This document shows, piece by piece, positions 45,901 through 56,814 of a stretch of 64,000 nt of DNA. The first letter of the stretch is position 1, and each line of letters begins with the position of its first letter. Under the pieces are notes generated by a model. It had not been told where the DNA came from. It made no database searches and saw nothing but the letters and a program-made list of their open reading frames with translations. Both the position numbers and the translations under genes were made by a program. Source of the DNA: Asterella californica (lineage: Eukaryota > Streptophyta > Marchantiopsida > Marchantiales > Aytoniaceae); contig JAYKYS010000087.1 in the NCBI GenBank assembly GCA_036924285.1, forward strand, positions 1-64,000. Direction: 5' to 3'.

Positions 45901-48900
45901 AGCAGCAGCAGCTCAAGTGATGCAGACATTACACAGCGTTCTGGCAGCACCGCAGCATCTCAGAGGGCAGGGCATTTTGGAAGTGAGGCAGGGCCGGGCA
46001 GCAATTTGGAGAAAAAGTCAAGTGCTGGCTCAGGGCATTTCAGCAGCAGGACAGGGCAAGGGGCTGAGGAGGCAGGGCAATCCAGCAACAGCGCAAGCTG
46101 CTCAAGCAGTCATCTAGGGCAGTCTGGCAGCGGCATAGGGCGTCATGGCAGCAGGCCGGGGCAATCGGCCCCGCCCCTGCATCTGCGTGAAAGCATTCAG
46201 GGACTGCTCAACTCAAATCAAAACAGCGTGCAGGCAAGCTGAGTGACACTTTGTTTCTGAGCTGTCTGCTTCCTGAGCTGCATGTGGGTTGTAGGATGCT
46301 GGGTATGCAAAGCAGCAGGCGGGGGCGAGATGGGGTCCTTACTGCTAACTTTACTTGTGTCTGCTCAGCTGACCTGCCATCGTCTTGTGCAAGTGGGTTT
46401 GGCACTCCTGGCTTGAAGCATGTCTGCTTTTGCTTTCCTGGTGCAACACATCTGCTTATGGTGCGATACGGACATGCTGACGCATGCTAGTTACCTCGGC
46501 TACTGCCAGCAAACAGAGGGTGGCTGCTCATTTTACTGGCCATTGCTGGTGAACATGTGTGTTGGGGTCACACAGGTGCTGGTCAAACAATGACTCAAGC
46601 AGCAGGCTGCATGCAGGCTCATCAGCCGTTTCAGCAATTTCACGCAAGTTCACATGGGTTTGCTGAGGGCGGTGCACTCTGCATCAGTTCCAGTTGCTTC
46701 AGTCGATTCTCAGGTGCTTGGGCAGGGCGCTCACAAACACAATAATATGGTTGACACATGTGCCAATCTAACGCATGCAGGATGGGAGCAGCAGGCAAGC
46801 CAGTGGTAAGGCAGAGAAGAGTCAGTTTGCTGGTTTTGGTATTGCTCCAGAGAGGGATGCCTTGAGGGTTGTGCCTGCCCAGATGCAGCTGGACCAGCCC
46901 TCCAGGCCCCCGCCACATCTGCCATCAGAGGCTGCCTCAGAGTCACCTTCACCTGCTGGTCGTAAGCAGGTATGCCACACAAGCATTTTGGTCTACAGCA
47001 GCAGTGCTGAACAACTATGCAGGTTTTAGTTTATGGCAGCAATGCTAAACGACTATGTTGTTTTGAGTCTACAGCAGCAATGCTGAATGACAATGTTGCC
47101 ATTGGTCTACACCAGCAATGCTTAACAAATGCGTTGGCTTCAATCTACAGCAGCAATTCTGAATGACTATGTTGACTGTGTTGTTGGCTTCGGTCTACAG
47201 CATTAATGCAAAATGACTATGTTGGCTTCAGTCTACAGCAGCAATGCTGAACGCCAGACTTGCTGCAGGCTTTCACACATTTGAAGCCGCTCGCATGCTG
47301 CACTGATTTGCTCAGCCTAATACGCCTCCACCATACTCAAGTGCCAGCTTAGGGTCCATCAGCTTTACCAAAAGCCAAATGTCCACACAGCCTTGCATGT
47401 TATATTGGTACATGCCTAGCTCGTTGCTGAATACAAGGCATTGCTGTTGTCATGACACCCTTGCACTTGCTTCATAAGCAAGCACAGCAGCATAGTCTGT
47501 CTATGGTGCAGGTGCGCTATGTGCCTGCCCCCCCCCTCCCCACTGAGTAGGGGCTCAGCAGCAAGCACTGCCCCGAGCCTTTTGCCAACCCGCCAGATCC
47601 CCTCCCCACCCCAGCACCAGTATGTGCCTGTACCCCTCACCAACTTTGCCACAGGTGAGATTACCTTGCTGTAGGGCATTCACAGATAGTCTGTGTGTGT
47701 GTGTGTGAGTGGGTGTGTGTGTCTCTGTGTGTCTGTATGTGTATGTGTGTGTGCGTGTGTGTGAGTGGGTGTGTGTGTCTTTGTGTGTCTGTGTGTGTGT
47801 GCGTGTGTGTGTGTGTGTGCGCGCGCGCGCGCGTGTGTGTGTGTTTGTGTGTCTCTCTGAGAACACAAGTCGTTCTGTGTTGTGTCCTGTGTATCAACTG
47901 CAGACCCACTTTTATGAATCAGTAACGGCCACGCATGAATGGTGTCCATTTGACAGAAATTTCGAGACTTGCCCTCCACATACCTAGCTCATGATGAGCT
48001 GGGAAATATCATTATCCACTGTAACCCCAATTATGTGAGGTTGGGCCCAAGATTGTTCCTCTCTTCCAACATGTGTCACACATAAGTGTGAGCTCACTAT
48101 TGTTGTTTTTCCTCTGCTTACTCGCACTGACTCACCTGTTTACAAATGTATTATCATCTCGTGCAGTGCACAGTCCAGGAGCGTCAGCAGGGTTGCAAGG
48201 CCTCAACAGTCTGGGAAGCCGTGGCTCCTTCTTCAACAAAAGCACAAGCAGAAGTCTCACCCCCAGGGCAGCTCGCCCTCAGTCACAGGGGCTGCACCGC
48301 CCAGCCCCTCCCCAATCCCTGGGGATGGTGCCAGCCCTGCCTTGTCAGCTGGGGATGCACAAGGCCAGTCGTCATCCCAAACGGCATTACAAAGCAGCCA
48401 CAGCATATCTCCCATGTCAGCTTCTTCTAGCACTCCCTATGGCCTTCTGAGTGGGAGGTCACAGGCACGCAGTGATGGCTGTCAGGATGAAGGGGGTGAA
48501 GCTGAATTGGGTCGGGAGTCGTGCACCTCTGCAGAGTCAGACCGCAGGTCAGCACACCCCAAACATTTTTAGGTAGATTTGCCTCACAGCAGCATATACA
48601 AGATGATTTGTCTTGCTACATAATGATGCTAGTTCAGGCTGAAAAAGATATACACCGTGTCCTTTGAACCCTGTAATCCCAGTACCATCACCACTCCAGA
48701 CTTCAGTTCAAGCAAGAGCTTCACTTCATGAGCATGACACTTTTGTGTATGCAAAAGTCACATGTGCTGTGTGTGACTTGTTCATGCAAAGGTAGATGTG
48801 CTCTGTGTGACTTGTGTGTGCAAAGGTCCGATGTGTTCCATGTGACATGCAAATGCAAAGGTCACATGTGCTGTGTGTGACTGGCGTATGCAAAGGTCAC

Positions 48901-50062
48901 ATGCACTGTGAGTAAAAAGTGGGCACGGCCTGGTGGTGCAGTACACAAGCAAGCCAGGCTAGTAAAAGGGTGCCACAGCAGGTTGAGCAGAAGCCTGCTG
49001 TGGTGTTCAACCAAGTGCTGCAGCAGCTCAGGCAGCAGCAGCAGGGCAGATCAGATTTTGAGACCAACCCTACGCCTGCTGCAAACTTGCTGGTAAGTGT
49101 CTGACAGCAGCCATGCAGAGCGACGCCTCGTGGTTGTGATTCTACAAGGCACAATTCAATCCTTTGGCTGGCAAGCTTTGCTATCACCTATATCTTGTCA
49201 AGACTGTTGCGGCGCATTTGATGTGAGAGGCATCTCATCTGAGATGTGGTGCAGCTTGGTGGTGTGGTGATTTTCTTAGAACGCCTGTGGTTCATGTGCT
49301 ACGCCTTGCCATGCTTGCATTATTATCCAGCTCAATGGTGGGTCCCAAAGGACCAAGTTGACCAGGGTTGGTGGTGTGATAACTCAGGCAGGTCAACAGG
49401 AGGCAAAGGGTGGATTGATCAGATCGTTCCGCTACCAAGGCACTGCACAAACAGGCAGCGCCAACTTGTCCCCTGCATCATCTGGAGTAGGTATGGATTG
49501 TTCTCTATGTTCCTGGGCATTGTGACCGGTTTGAAGGTGCTGCATTGAAGCCTTTTTCTTGCTGGCTGCTTGCTAGACAGGAGGGTCTTCTCCAAAACCT
49601 CTCATGCTGAGTTGCATTCCCTGCTTCATGTGGTCGAACTGCTGCGCTGTCTGAAGCTTAGCACTGCATTGCATAGCTTTGTGTTGTCCCGATCTGATTA
49701 GGTAAGTCCTGCTCTCTTCATCAAGTGTTGTCATGGTGATGTATGTATGCTGCATATCAAGAATCGTTGCGCACTTGTGCGTAACTGCTGGGACATCTTG
49801 ATGAGGCTGATCAGGCTGCTGCTGGCAGGCATTGCACACAACCAAAGCACTTTGGTTTCTGGTTTTGGAGGTACAATGTCTTTGTTGGGGTGTAGGTAGA
49901 CAAGGATTGACTGCAGAAGACAGCACAAGGGCAGTTGCTAAAGGGACCCCATTCATGCCAACCCCACCACGGTCTGCCAACTCAGAGCAAAGCAGACAAG
50001 CAGTGCTGCTTGAAGCTCCGCTTGACATAGAATATGATGTGGAAGTTGATTGCACAACATGA
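36150..50062 (+). CDS. large single-pass membrane protein with TSP1, EGF-like and Cys-rich modules
   Basis: I read this as one multi-exon gene. A signal peptide leads a Cys-rich extracellular region, two thrombospondin type-1 repeats, an EGF-like module, CCPxG-type repeats, a [10 protein letters not shown] domain, one transmembrane helix and a long low-complexity cytoplasmic tail. Exons joined in consistent phase include 36150-36930, 39338-39574, 39972-40089, 41820-42231, 42536-42658, 43328-43489, 44506-44739, 45244-45500, 45820-46233, 46781-46969, 48942-49092, and a last exon ending at 50062. The intron at 46234 starts with GC. The order suggests an adhesion or surface-receptor protein; binding partners are unknown and no catalytic domain is seen. 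At least eight single-base frame changes fall in the extracellular exons and two in the tail. It might be a pseudogene, but the clean cytoplasmic exons and the homopolymer positions favour assembly error. Splitting into two genes cannot be excluded. Confidence 0.72.
37521..37735. repeat. GCATR pentanucleotide minisatellite
   Basis: About 210 bp of tandem GCATG/GCATA units, often in GGCATAGCAT blocks, lies within an intron of the membrane-protein gene. The long minus-strand open frames rich in Met, Pro, Cys and His here are products of the repeat. Confidence 0.9.
38012..39006 (+). CDS. TSP1 and EGF-like exons of the membrane protein
   Basis: The first TSP1 repeat reads [11 protein letters not shown] (tgg at 38057) followed by correctly spaced Cys through QCNLGP. 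The second begins [11 protein letters not shown] and continues with EACSAPCGG to a donor near 38277, resuming after an intron at about 38803 with [11 protein letters not shown] and [10 protein letters not shown], then CNAQAC. An EGF-like module ends [17 protein letters not shown] at 39006. The domain reading requires frame changes at 38053-38056 (CCCC), about 38211, about 38242, about 38894 and 38951-38954 (GTTT). Individually each block has the full Cys/Trp pattern, so domain identity is secure although the frame is not. Confidence 0.75.
39338..40835 (+). CDS. Cys-rich CCPxG / CGVCGG and CGNGICE exons of the membrane protein
   Basis: Exon 39338-39574 carries repeated [21 protein letters not shown] and [12 protein letters not shown] units; exon 39972-40089 adds [15 protein letters not shown]. 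An exon from 40414 has a segment with [12 protein letters not shown] leading, after a frame change at TTTT 40467-40470, to [11 protein letters not shown] and a Ser/Thr/Ala linker. After another change near 40660 comes [12 protein letters not shown] and the [11 protein letters not shown]...CPEDC domain ending near 40835. Similar CGVCGG and CGNGxCExGE modules are common in multidomain surface proteins of green algae (general knowledge). A further Cys motif ([20 protein letters not shown]) lies at about 41150-41210, followed by a Pro/Ala-rich stretch. Confidence 0.65.
41050..41125. repeat. TGCTG/TGTGC simple repeat
   Basis: A run of GTGCTGTGCTGTGTTGTGCT-like sequence lies immediately before a coding exon of the membrane protein; it is probably intronic and ends at the acceptor near 41124. 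Confidence 0.7.
41820..42231 (+). CDS. transmembrane exon of the membrane protein
   Basis: An Ala/Pro/Ser-rich juxtamembrane stalk is followed by one hydrophobic helix ([20 protein letters not shown] and on to VFCV) and then the stop-transfer sequence LRRRGKK, giving a type I topology consistent with the N-terminal signal peptide. The cytoplasmic side begins with KEACNVERK. Phase at the donor 42232 (GTAAAC) matches the next exon. The junction to the preceding exon (near 41570) is not resolved in frame. Confidence 0.8.
42536..50062 (+). CDS. cytoplasmic-tail exons of the membrane protein
   Basis: Exons 42536-42658, 43328-43489, 44506-44739, 45244-45500, 45820-46233 and 46781-46969 join in perfect phase. 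They encode a disordered tail rich in Ser, Gly, Gln and Pro with aromatic/acidic islands ([46 protein letters not shown]). A later exon (about 47513-47650) has RYVPAP and [10 protein letters not shown] but needs a base removed from a C9 run at 47528-47536. The exon from 48167 shifts at CCCCC 48260-48264 and then continues to 48547. Exon 48942-49092 has [14 protein letters not shown], and the last exon (starting near 49898) ends in an acidic DIEYDVEVD segment at 50062. Additional exons between 49093 and 49898 are possible. No kinase or TIR domain is visible; the islands may be docking motifs. Confidence 0.68.
46985..47270. repeat. ~38-40-bp intronic tandem repeat
   Basis: Seven diverged units of the type TCTACAGCAGCAATGCTGAA followed by YGACTATGTTGGCTTCAG lie directly after the donor at 46970. 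This is intronic and non-coding; each unit carries a CAG acceptor-like motif, which could matter for splicing. Confidence 0.8.
47685..47860. repeat. (TG)n microsatellite with GTGAGTGGGTGTG interruptions
   Basis: About 170 bp of TG-rich simple repeat with a short GCGCGC core near 47818, in an intron of the membrane-protein gene. The Cys/Val and Thr/His open frames on both strands are artefacts of it. Confidence 0.95.
48745..48912. repeat. ~39-bp intronic tandem repeat
   Basis: Four to five units of GCAAAGGTCACATGTGCTGT followed by GTGTGACTTGTGTAT fill the intron just upstream of the exon at 48942. Each unit contains the palindrome CACATGTG or a variant. Confidence 0.8.
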
Positions 50063-50247
50063 TTTTGGCATGATGAAAAAGGCAGCAACAGACCGAAGTT
50101 GGTTGTGCTCTTTGAAATTGTTCAGACTATACTTAAGATTGTCCCTGTTTAGATTGAAGTTGCATCTACATGTCGTTCGTGTGACATGCCTAACCAGAAA
50201 CTCTTTGTAGGGGTGAAAGTGAGCACAGTACCAAACATAGCAGCAGA
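50063..50247. other. convergent 3' ends, no gene seen
   Basis: This 185-bp stretch separates the stop of the membrane-protein gene (plus) from the stop of the GCIP-like gene (minus). It must hold both 3' UTRs; I see no clear TGTAA signal on either strand within it. Confidence 0.4.
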
Positions 50248-51297
50248 TCATTTGGAAGAAAATTCATCGCTGTCACTGTTTTCAATCGTCAAGCCAGAAA
50301 CATCAACACCCACAATGCTGACAATAGTACTGTGAGTATCAGACACCTGCTGAGCTAGTGACTCTATAACTTCTGCATGAGCTGTTTTCAACCTGTCAGG
50401 AACCTCATCAAGTACAAGTTCACATCCAGTCTGCAAAGAATCTGTGGCAGAGATGATTTCCTCTATGTCTTGTGGGGCAAACAATGCAGCAGCTAAATCA
50501 TTGCTTACATCTGCCAAGCCTTTGGCATGAAAGAACAAGCTCTCCCAGTCATCAAGAAACATCATACTAGAGACGTCTTTTTCCGTCAGTATGATGCGCA
50601 CAAGAAGCTTCAGGATGCCTAACACAAGCTGTATCATATCCAATGCAGCCTTGGCAGTCTCTACCTCTACAGGCCCAAGTATCTCTGACTCAAAGTCAAG
50701 ATCAACATCAGAGTCTTGATAATTTTCATGCTTAGGAGCTTGTGACTGACTGTCTGACACACTTTCCTGCACCTCCCTGATGTTGTCCTTGACGCTTCTG
50801 CTGATATGCAACAGTTTGCGCCCAATTGCAGTCCTATTGTCCAAAGCTGTGTTAATGACAGCATCACAAGCTGCCCACACCTTTCCAGTCTGTACAGCAG
50901 TCTCACTGTCCTGAGTGGGCGTCTCTGAGGAGACAAACCTCAAAAGGTGAATACAAGCTGCAGTGAGTGGTGAGGCTGCTGACTTGAGGGACTGCAGCAG
51001 CGTTGGGCCTGCACAGAAGCCTGCTCTACAGAGCAATGTGAGAAGCTGGGAATGGCGCTGCTCCAGGGCTGCTACTAAAGACTCTGCTTCAGCATGAGAA
51101 GGTGTGCTGCTGCCCCACATCAAGCCGATCTTTGATGCTTCTAGCTTGAGACCTTCGGTAAGAGTCTGTAGCTCATGCTTGCTTGGCGCTGGCTCCCTAA
51201 ATACTGCTTTGGTGGGGGACTGGAGTGAGCTGGTGAGAACGTCAGCTGCTTCCTGTAGCTTGGCTATACCTTTGAAGGCTGCATCTGAAGCTGACAT
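50248..51297 (-). CDS. GCIP / cyclin-D1-binding protein 1-like protein (349 aa)
   Basis: This intact intronless minus-strand ORF starts with MSASDAAFKG. It aligns in order with the CCNDBP1/GCIP family: an N-terminal helical bundle (about 60-130, with LCRAGFCAGPTLLQSLK), the conserved KVWAACDAVINTALDNRTAIGRK-type segment (about 140-165), VKDNIREVQE, an acidic linker (DSDVDLDFESE) and a second helical bundle (about 205-340). The family binds cyclin D and bHLH factors in animals and lacks enzymatic activity; in algae its role is not established. It is transcribed towards the membrane-protein gene and lies 66 bp downstream of the small CHCH-like gene on the same strand. An alternative would be another four-helix-bundle regulator, but residue matches around the ACDA motif support GCIP. 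Confidence 0.8.
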   Translation of the reverse strand: MSASDAAFKGIAKLQEAADVLTSSLQSPTKAVFREPAPSKHELQTLTEGLKLEASKIGLMWGSSTPSHAEAESLVAALEQRHSQLLTLLCRAGFCAGPTLLQSLKSAASPLTAACIHLLRFVSSETPTQDSETAVQTGKVWAACDAVINTALDNRTAIGRKLLHISRSVKDNIREVQESVSDSQSQAPKHENYQDSDVDLDFESEILGPVEVETAKAALDMIQLVLGILKLLVRIILTEKDVSSMMFLDDWESLFFHAKGLADVSNDLAAALFAPQDIEEIISATDSLQTGCELVLDEVPDRLKTAHAEVIESLAQQVSDTHSTIVSIVGVDVSGLTIENSDSDEFSSK

Positions 51298-51363
51298 TGT
51301 GCCTGTAGGTGCCAGCCTGGCTGCTGGGGATTGCTGAAATGCTACTTGCCTCTGTTGTGGTGC

Positions 51364-51611
51364 CTATGTCGCCTTTTTAGGCTTGTCACAAGCCTGCTGG
51401 AAAGCCTGGATCTCTTGAGCGCACTTCTGTCGGTCGCCCTTGTTCTGCTCCAAACACTTTTGGAGAGCCAAGACGTCGCAGGGAGAAAGGACTTGGGACG
51501 CAGCCTGCAGGGAATGCTAAGTTTGCACCAAGAAGCCAAACTCACCAGCAGCAAGATCGCAGCGCTGTAACTGACCTTACTGTCTGATGGGATCATGCCG
51601 TCGCCGCCCAT
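51364..51611 (-). CDS. probable small CHCH-like protein (two exons, 68 aa)
   Basis: On the minus strand exon 2 (51504 to 51364) reads AASQVLSPCDVLALQKC, then LEQNKGDRQKC and AQEIQAFQQAC, ending DKPKKAT. Four Cys with CX7C, CX10C and CX10C spacing in two amphipathic helices resemble CHCH (twin CX9C) mitochondrial intermembrane-space proteins, although the spacing is not canonical. Exon 1 (51611 to 51546) would start MGGDGMIPSDSKVSYSAA; joining needs a 41-nt GTGAGT...CTGCAG intron in phase 0, which is unusually short. The gene is divergent from the GST gene and overlaps its longest possible 5' frame. The unspliced alternative frame is Arg/Ser-rich without features. Confidence 0.45.
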
Positions 51612-51730
51612 TACAGTGTAATCACGCATGCTTCGTGATGCGTTCCCATACTACCAACAGCAGAAGAAGACTAGCACCAAACGTGTTGTTTCTTGAGGAT
51701 GCAAAAGCTCGACCTAAACAGCAGCGCAAG

Positions 51731-54700
51731 ATGTCTGTTGCTCAATATCACGCTCGAAGTTGCTCGTTGCTGTGCTCAGCTAGGCGTGTTGGCCGGCTGC
51801 GGCATTGTCAGAACCCACTGCGCACCGGACACGAGGCACAAGGACGAGGGTTCTGCACACACAAAAGCACTGATCAAGCGTTACCAAGACCTGTCTCAGC
51901 AAGCTCTGGAGGCATCGGCAACACCATGCTTGCAGGACTGAAGAAAGCCTTCACGAAGGTGACGCAGCGTTGCCATACTGCTGCTTGTCTTGCCACAAAT
52001 GTTTGGCACCAACTCACTGTTGTGAAGGTCACTACAGGAACCCTCAGAATCTGTTGAGCAGGGTCCTGCATCATCCTTTAGTGATAATGCGATCAGTTGG
52101 GAGGATCTACAAAAGAAGGTGCAACAGCGGCAAACAGAGCTGCAGTGGGAGACCCCAGATCTGGAGAACGTACTAGTCCTTGCTGCATTCAGCTGTTCGC
52201 TGTATTTCTGACTCGACTATGTTCAATATCCTCTTCGTCCACTTGTTGCAGGGACCTGCCAATGCTCGAGGACTGAAACGAAGCTTTGGAAAAGGTTCCA
52301 AACCTGTACTGAAACTATACAGGTGCTTCTGGCTCACTGTGTGGCCCTGTGTGGTGTAATAGCACCTTCAGGCTTCCTGAAATGCTGAGGCTCCTGCAGG
52401 GACCATGCTGCCTGGTGTCCCTACTGCCAGAAGGTCTGGATACAGCTAGAGGAGAAGCAGATACCTTACGAAATTGAGAAGATCAACATGCGCTGCTATG
52501 GTGACAAGCCGGCAGCTTACACTGCCAAGGTGAATGGGCCTGCCAGTTTCTTTGTCAGCTTGCATGCTCAGCTGAGAGTGATGCAAGCAGTGTTCCGCTT
52601 CGTTGATCTTCTGGCACGCTATCATGTGTCAATGCTGCGTCGTGTCTCCCATCTTCTCAGCAGAGACACAGCAGAGACCTACTACTATTGCCCTTCTACG
52701 AGTTGAAAATTGTGCAGGGACAGTCACAAGTGCTGACAGATTTGCCAGTTTGAGTTCGTAAAGGATCAGCTGCATGCAGAGACAGCGGGCAAAGCATGAC
52801 ATACCGATGTCATGGTGACTCATCCTGCAGGTGCCATCTGGCTTGCTGCCTGCCATGGAATTAGATGGGGAACTGTACACAGAGTCTGATCTCATCATGC
52901 AAATTCTGGAGGAGCGGTTTCCTGAAAAGCCCCTCATGCCATCCAAAGGCAGCCCTTCTTACCACCGGGCACAGAAGCTGCTGCGCTTGGAGAGGCAGTT
53001 GTTTGGTGTCTGGCTGCAGTGGCTCTGTCGATCCTGGTGAGTCTGGCATGTGCACTGAGAGAGAAGAAATGGGCGGGAGGCTTGGGGGCAAAGAGGCTGG
53101 GGGCAACAAAGCGGGGCTGAGGCAATGAGCTGGGGACATGTTCAAGCTGACTCAAGCCAGTCACAGCAGCTCATCGCTGCTGATGCTAGCTGCATAGCGA
53201 GTAGCAAGCTGGCTGCTAGTAGGGTTTGATGATCAGGCTCTTACCTTTCACTCACCAGGTTGCTTTCTCCTGCTTCTCATGAATTATCTCTGATGCTGCT
53301 CACGATCTGCCCAGATTCTGCTCTGCGCATCAGCAACCCTCAAAGCCTGCTGGATTTGATACAGTCTGGAGGCTATCAAGATAATCCTGAGGATGTTGTC
53401 TTAAGGCGGCTGCATCCAAGGTGAGAATCTGGCTTGAAGTATGATGAAAACTGACTGGACGGATGCTCGACAGAATGGGCCAGGCTTACACCTCAGATTC
53501 AGTACAATATCCTCAGCATTGACTTCACTCGAGACCACTTCAAAGCATTTGATTTGATTTTGGTCCACAGATACTCAGCTGTGTAAACAAGCTCGAGCTA
53601 CACTCTGCATAGCTGCAAAGGTGCAGACACAGCTCGCTTTGCAACGTGCAAGGCTTTTCGGCATTCCACATCTTGAGTGGTGGTTACAATCGTGCCTGAG
53701 ACAAAGGAGTGGCAAGGCTTTCTTCTGCTTGCGTTCACCAACCAAGTGAATCAACCAAGAACCCATGAGTGGTAGGGATCTTGGTTGATCTACTTTCCTG
53801 TACATGTTTGGAACACTCACATCTCTCCCAAGCGTGCATGGCTCCTGGTGGCTTGTGGTCAGCGAGGTTGAGACTGCAGGTGCTCATCGTGGGCGCTGAC
53901 AAACTGAACTTTGCGTCGTTGAGAGGCTGGTGAGTGATCACAGGACATAAGCTGTCAGGACATAATCTGTCAGCAACCTCGGATGACCTGCAATACTTAC
54001 TACCTGCTTCAGGCTGCTTCTGGATGTAGTGGCTCCCATCATGACGCCTAATAGCATACACTTTTCTGTTCTTCAAAACATGGGTGACACATAATGTAAG
54101 CCTGCTGCAGGAACCACAAGGTCAGCATGGAGGCTTTCATGGACACCATGGACCAAGTGAATGCTGAGCTGGATGCCGATAGCGGCCCTTTCTTCCTTGG
54201 CCAAGATTTATCTTTGGTGGACTGTGTCTTTGCCCCTTTCCTGGAGCGCATAGTGGCATCCATTCCATACTACAAGGGGGTCAGAGTCAGGGGGGGAGGG
54301 CAGGTTCCCCCACTTGGAAAGGTTGGCCTTCATGCCTGTGGGTTGAATGGGTGTACTTTGGTTGTGATCGGAACTTTATAAACAGCCCCTGATGTCGAGG
54401 CAAGTCTTTGCGTGTATATGCTGAAATGATATTCTTATGTTTCGATTGGACTAAGCTGGTTGGTGACTCAAAAATGTTGACCCAGACATCCTGACTCGGG
54501 AATGCCAGAAAGCAGCACATGTAAAATCGCTTGGTACTTGCTTGTCGCATGGTCAGATTTATATCACATGATGGTGATGCGACGGAACATTGTAATCTAG
54601 CTTGCTTGGTGTCTTCAGGTTTTGCAGTTTCAAGAGTTTTAGGTCACGGCACGGCACATCAGAAAGTCTCTGTACACTGCTGCATGCACAGTCACGGTGG

Positions 54701-56814
54701 CACAATAGCTGTCTGCCAAGATATAGGGAGCCATTGTAGGCCTGCATTGCATCCTGGACACCCCTTCATTGCCCCCCGCCTCCCCCCTGGGCCCCCAAAT
54801 GTGCCGGCCCCTGAGTGCGTTATGTTTGCAGGTGGTTTGAGGCCATGGAACAGAAGCCATCGTATCTGGGGACCAGATCAGACTTCTACACTCATGTGCA
54901 TGATCTACCACCACAGCTGGGAGGTAAGCCCTGACAGTGCTTGCCTGATGTGTCCGTGACTTCTTCAACTGCTTAATGTAATTACACTCCCCAATGCCTG
55001 ACATCAGCGGATAGATCTGCTGTCTGCTTGATCTTTCTAACGAGACCTTGTAGCCTGAGCATGAACGCCTCACCCTCGTGGTTGTGAGTTTGCAGCTAGT
55101 CTGGAACTCATGTTTTTAACATTGCCTGATCGCATGCCTTGTCAATGCTTGTCATGCAAGGCCATTGATCACTGGCCCTGATTTACTCATCAGTCGCTAG
55201 CCACAACCCATTGCCCCCTGCCTCCATCATGACGGTTATCCCGACTCGTCTTCATACCTTGTCTTGGTGTTTGACTTACTCTGACAGCAGGTGGATCACT
55301 TCATTGCTGATGTGACCACGCTACCGACAACAAGGTGCTTGCTTGCCTGTGAACACAGCAGACAAGTGCCCCAGGTGTTCTCAACACCAGCAACAACGCT
55401 TTCCACTCATGTGGAGCTGAATGTGTGCAGAACAGGTTCTTGCACATATCTGGTGTGCTCTGAGCAACCTGTAGTGAGCTTTCCATCAGGCCTGCTGATC
55501 CAGCACAGTTGGCAATCATCAGACAAGTGAGTGCAAATCTGCTGTGGTCTCAGGCGGTGCTGTGCTTGGGTATGCAGGCTGTGTGTCAGTTAAGGACGCC
55601 AGGCCAATGTCTGATGCCATAGATGGTGATGATGGCGTCAGCTGGCACCTTCCATTGCCGCCCCTTGATGCATCTTCCCTTGAACCCTACTCACCAGGTC
55701 CACACTGAAGCCGTTGTCCCTGCTTGGACAGTGCTTTGCCATGTCCGTAGCTTGGCACATGACATTGCGTGTGCTGTGTTGCTGTGGTGGTAGTAATCAT
55801 TGCTGCCAGTGATCAGGGGATAACTGCCGTGCAATTCTAAGTTTGCAATAATGCGGCTGGCAGCTGCTGAGATTTGTGCAAGCTCCTGTCAACTGTTGCA
55901 ATTTCACTCAACAGGTTTAGCTGCAGCAATCAGCACCCAATAGAACAAGTTGCTCCTTCACCTTGGCATAATCTGACTGCACCACAGAGCTGTACTAGTT
56001 CTGGCCATTCCAGGGGAGGAGCCAGACATGGACAGGCTCAGGGCAGTGCAACGGCTTGTAGACAATCACGAGGCTGTCGCCAAGTTTGCTGCCAGAGGGT
56101 GTGGCCAGCAGGGCAGCCCCCCGTGAACGCCCCCCTGTCTGACCCCTATGCAAAACCAGGCATGCAGCACCTGGAAGCTGTAGATGCAGGTCAGGATCAC
56201 TCATGATTGCTGAGCGCTGGCCTTTACTGTCTACGTGCACTTCTGTTTCCCGCCCAAACACAGCACATTGCCGGGCCTTTGGTAGATGGACTTGTAGCAA
56301 CCAGAACTGGATTGCTGGCTATCTGGCACCATTGGTGTTGTTGACACAATCCGGACTAGCTGTTCACGGTAAGACACTGTTCAGAGCGAGACACTGTTCA
56401 GTCTAACAGCTGAGACACTGTGTTGTAAACTGCTGTTCCAGGGTGATGCAGTTGCTGCCCTCTGTCAAACATGCTGTCAGCTGCAGACTTGCATCAGTCC
56501 AATCTGTACATCACTAACTGTGGCCCCCTTTCCAGGAGGGGCCATTGTGCTACATTATATTTAGAATTGCTGTTGGTCCTGCAGGCTTGAGACACGTCGC
56601 ACAAGCATTGCTGGAGGGGCCAGATGCTGCAGCAAAGAAACTGCATGCTGGCATGAACTCAGCTGCCAATGGCAATGCTCTGCCGGGAGCTCCAGTCTGT
56701 ATGTCAGCTGCATATCTGCGTGATAGAGTCGGTGTTCCACGTGACCTGCCCTTACCAGCTGCAAGGCAGCTCAGGGCTCACTTGAATTGGCTCATAGATG
56801 AGCTTCGAAGTTGA
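51731..56814 (+). CDS. glutathione S-transferase, plant CPYC-type, probable plastid protein
   Basis: Exons: 51731-51958, 52038-52169, 52252-52322, 52400-52529, 52831-53036, 53259-53420, 54111-54279, 54832-54923, 55578-55697, 56014-56189, 56585-56814. The N-terminus ([19 protein letters not shown]) is a likely transit peptide; upstream in-frame ATGs at 51587 and 51638 are possible. The thioredoxin fold has [19 protein letters not shown] with a CPYC active site, then [13 protein letters not shown] and TESD (glutathione-binding region). The C-terminal all-helical domain has [39 protein letters not shown] and the end [20 protein letters not shown], as in plant homologues of the At5g44000 type (from memory). 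The exon 54279/54832 junction is not in phase, so a small exon or an indel is missed. A C6 run at 56117-56122 needs one more C to join GQQGS to [11 protein letters not shown]. Confidence 0.92.

Noticed and set aside
47555..47987. Open frames of Thr/His and Cys/Val repeats on both strands
   Set aside because: They are translations of the TG microsatellite.
49573..50088. 171-codon minus-strand open frame
   Set aside because: It is opposite the last exon region of the membrane-protein gene, begins from no convincing context and has no recognisable domain.
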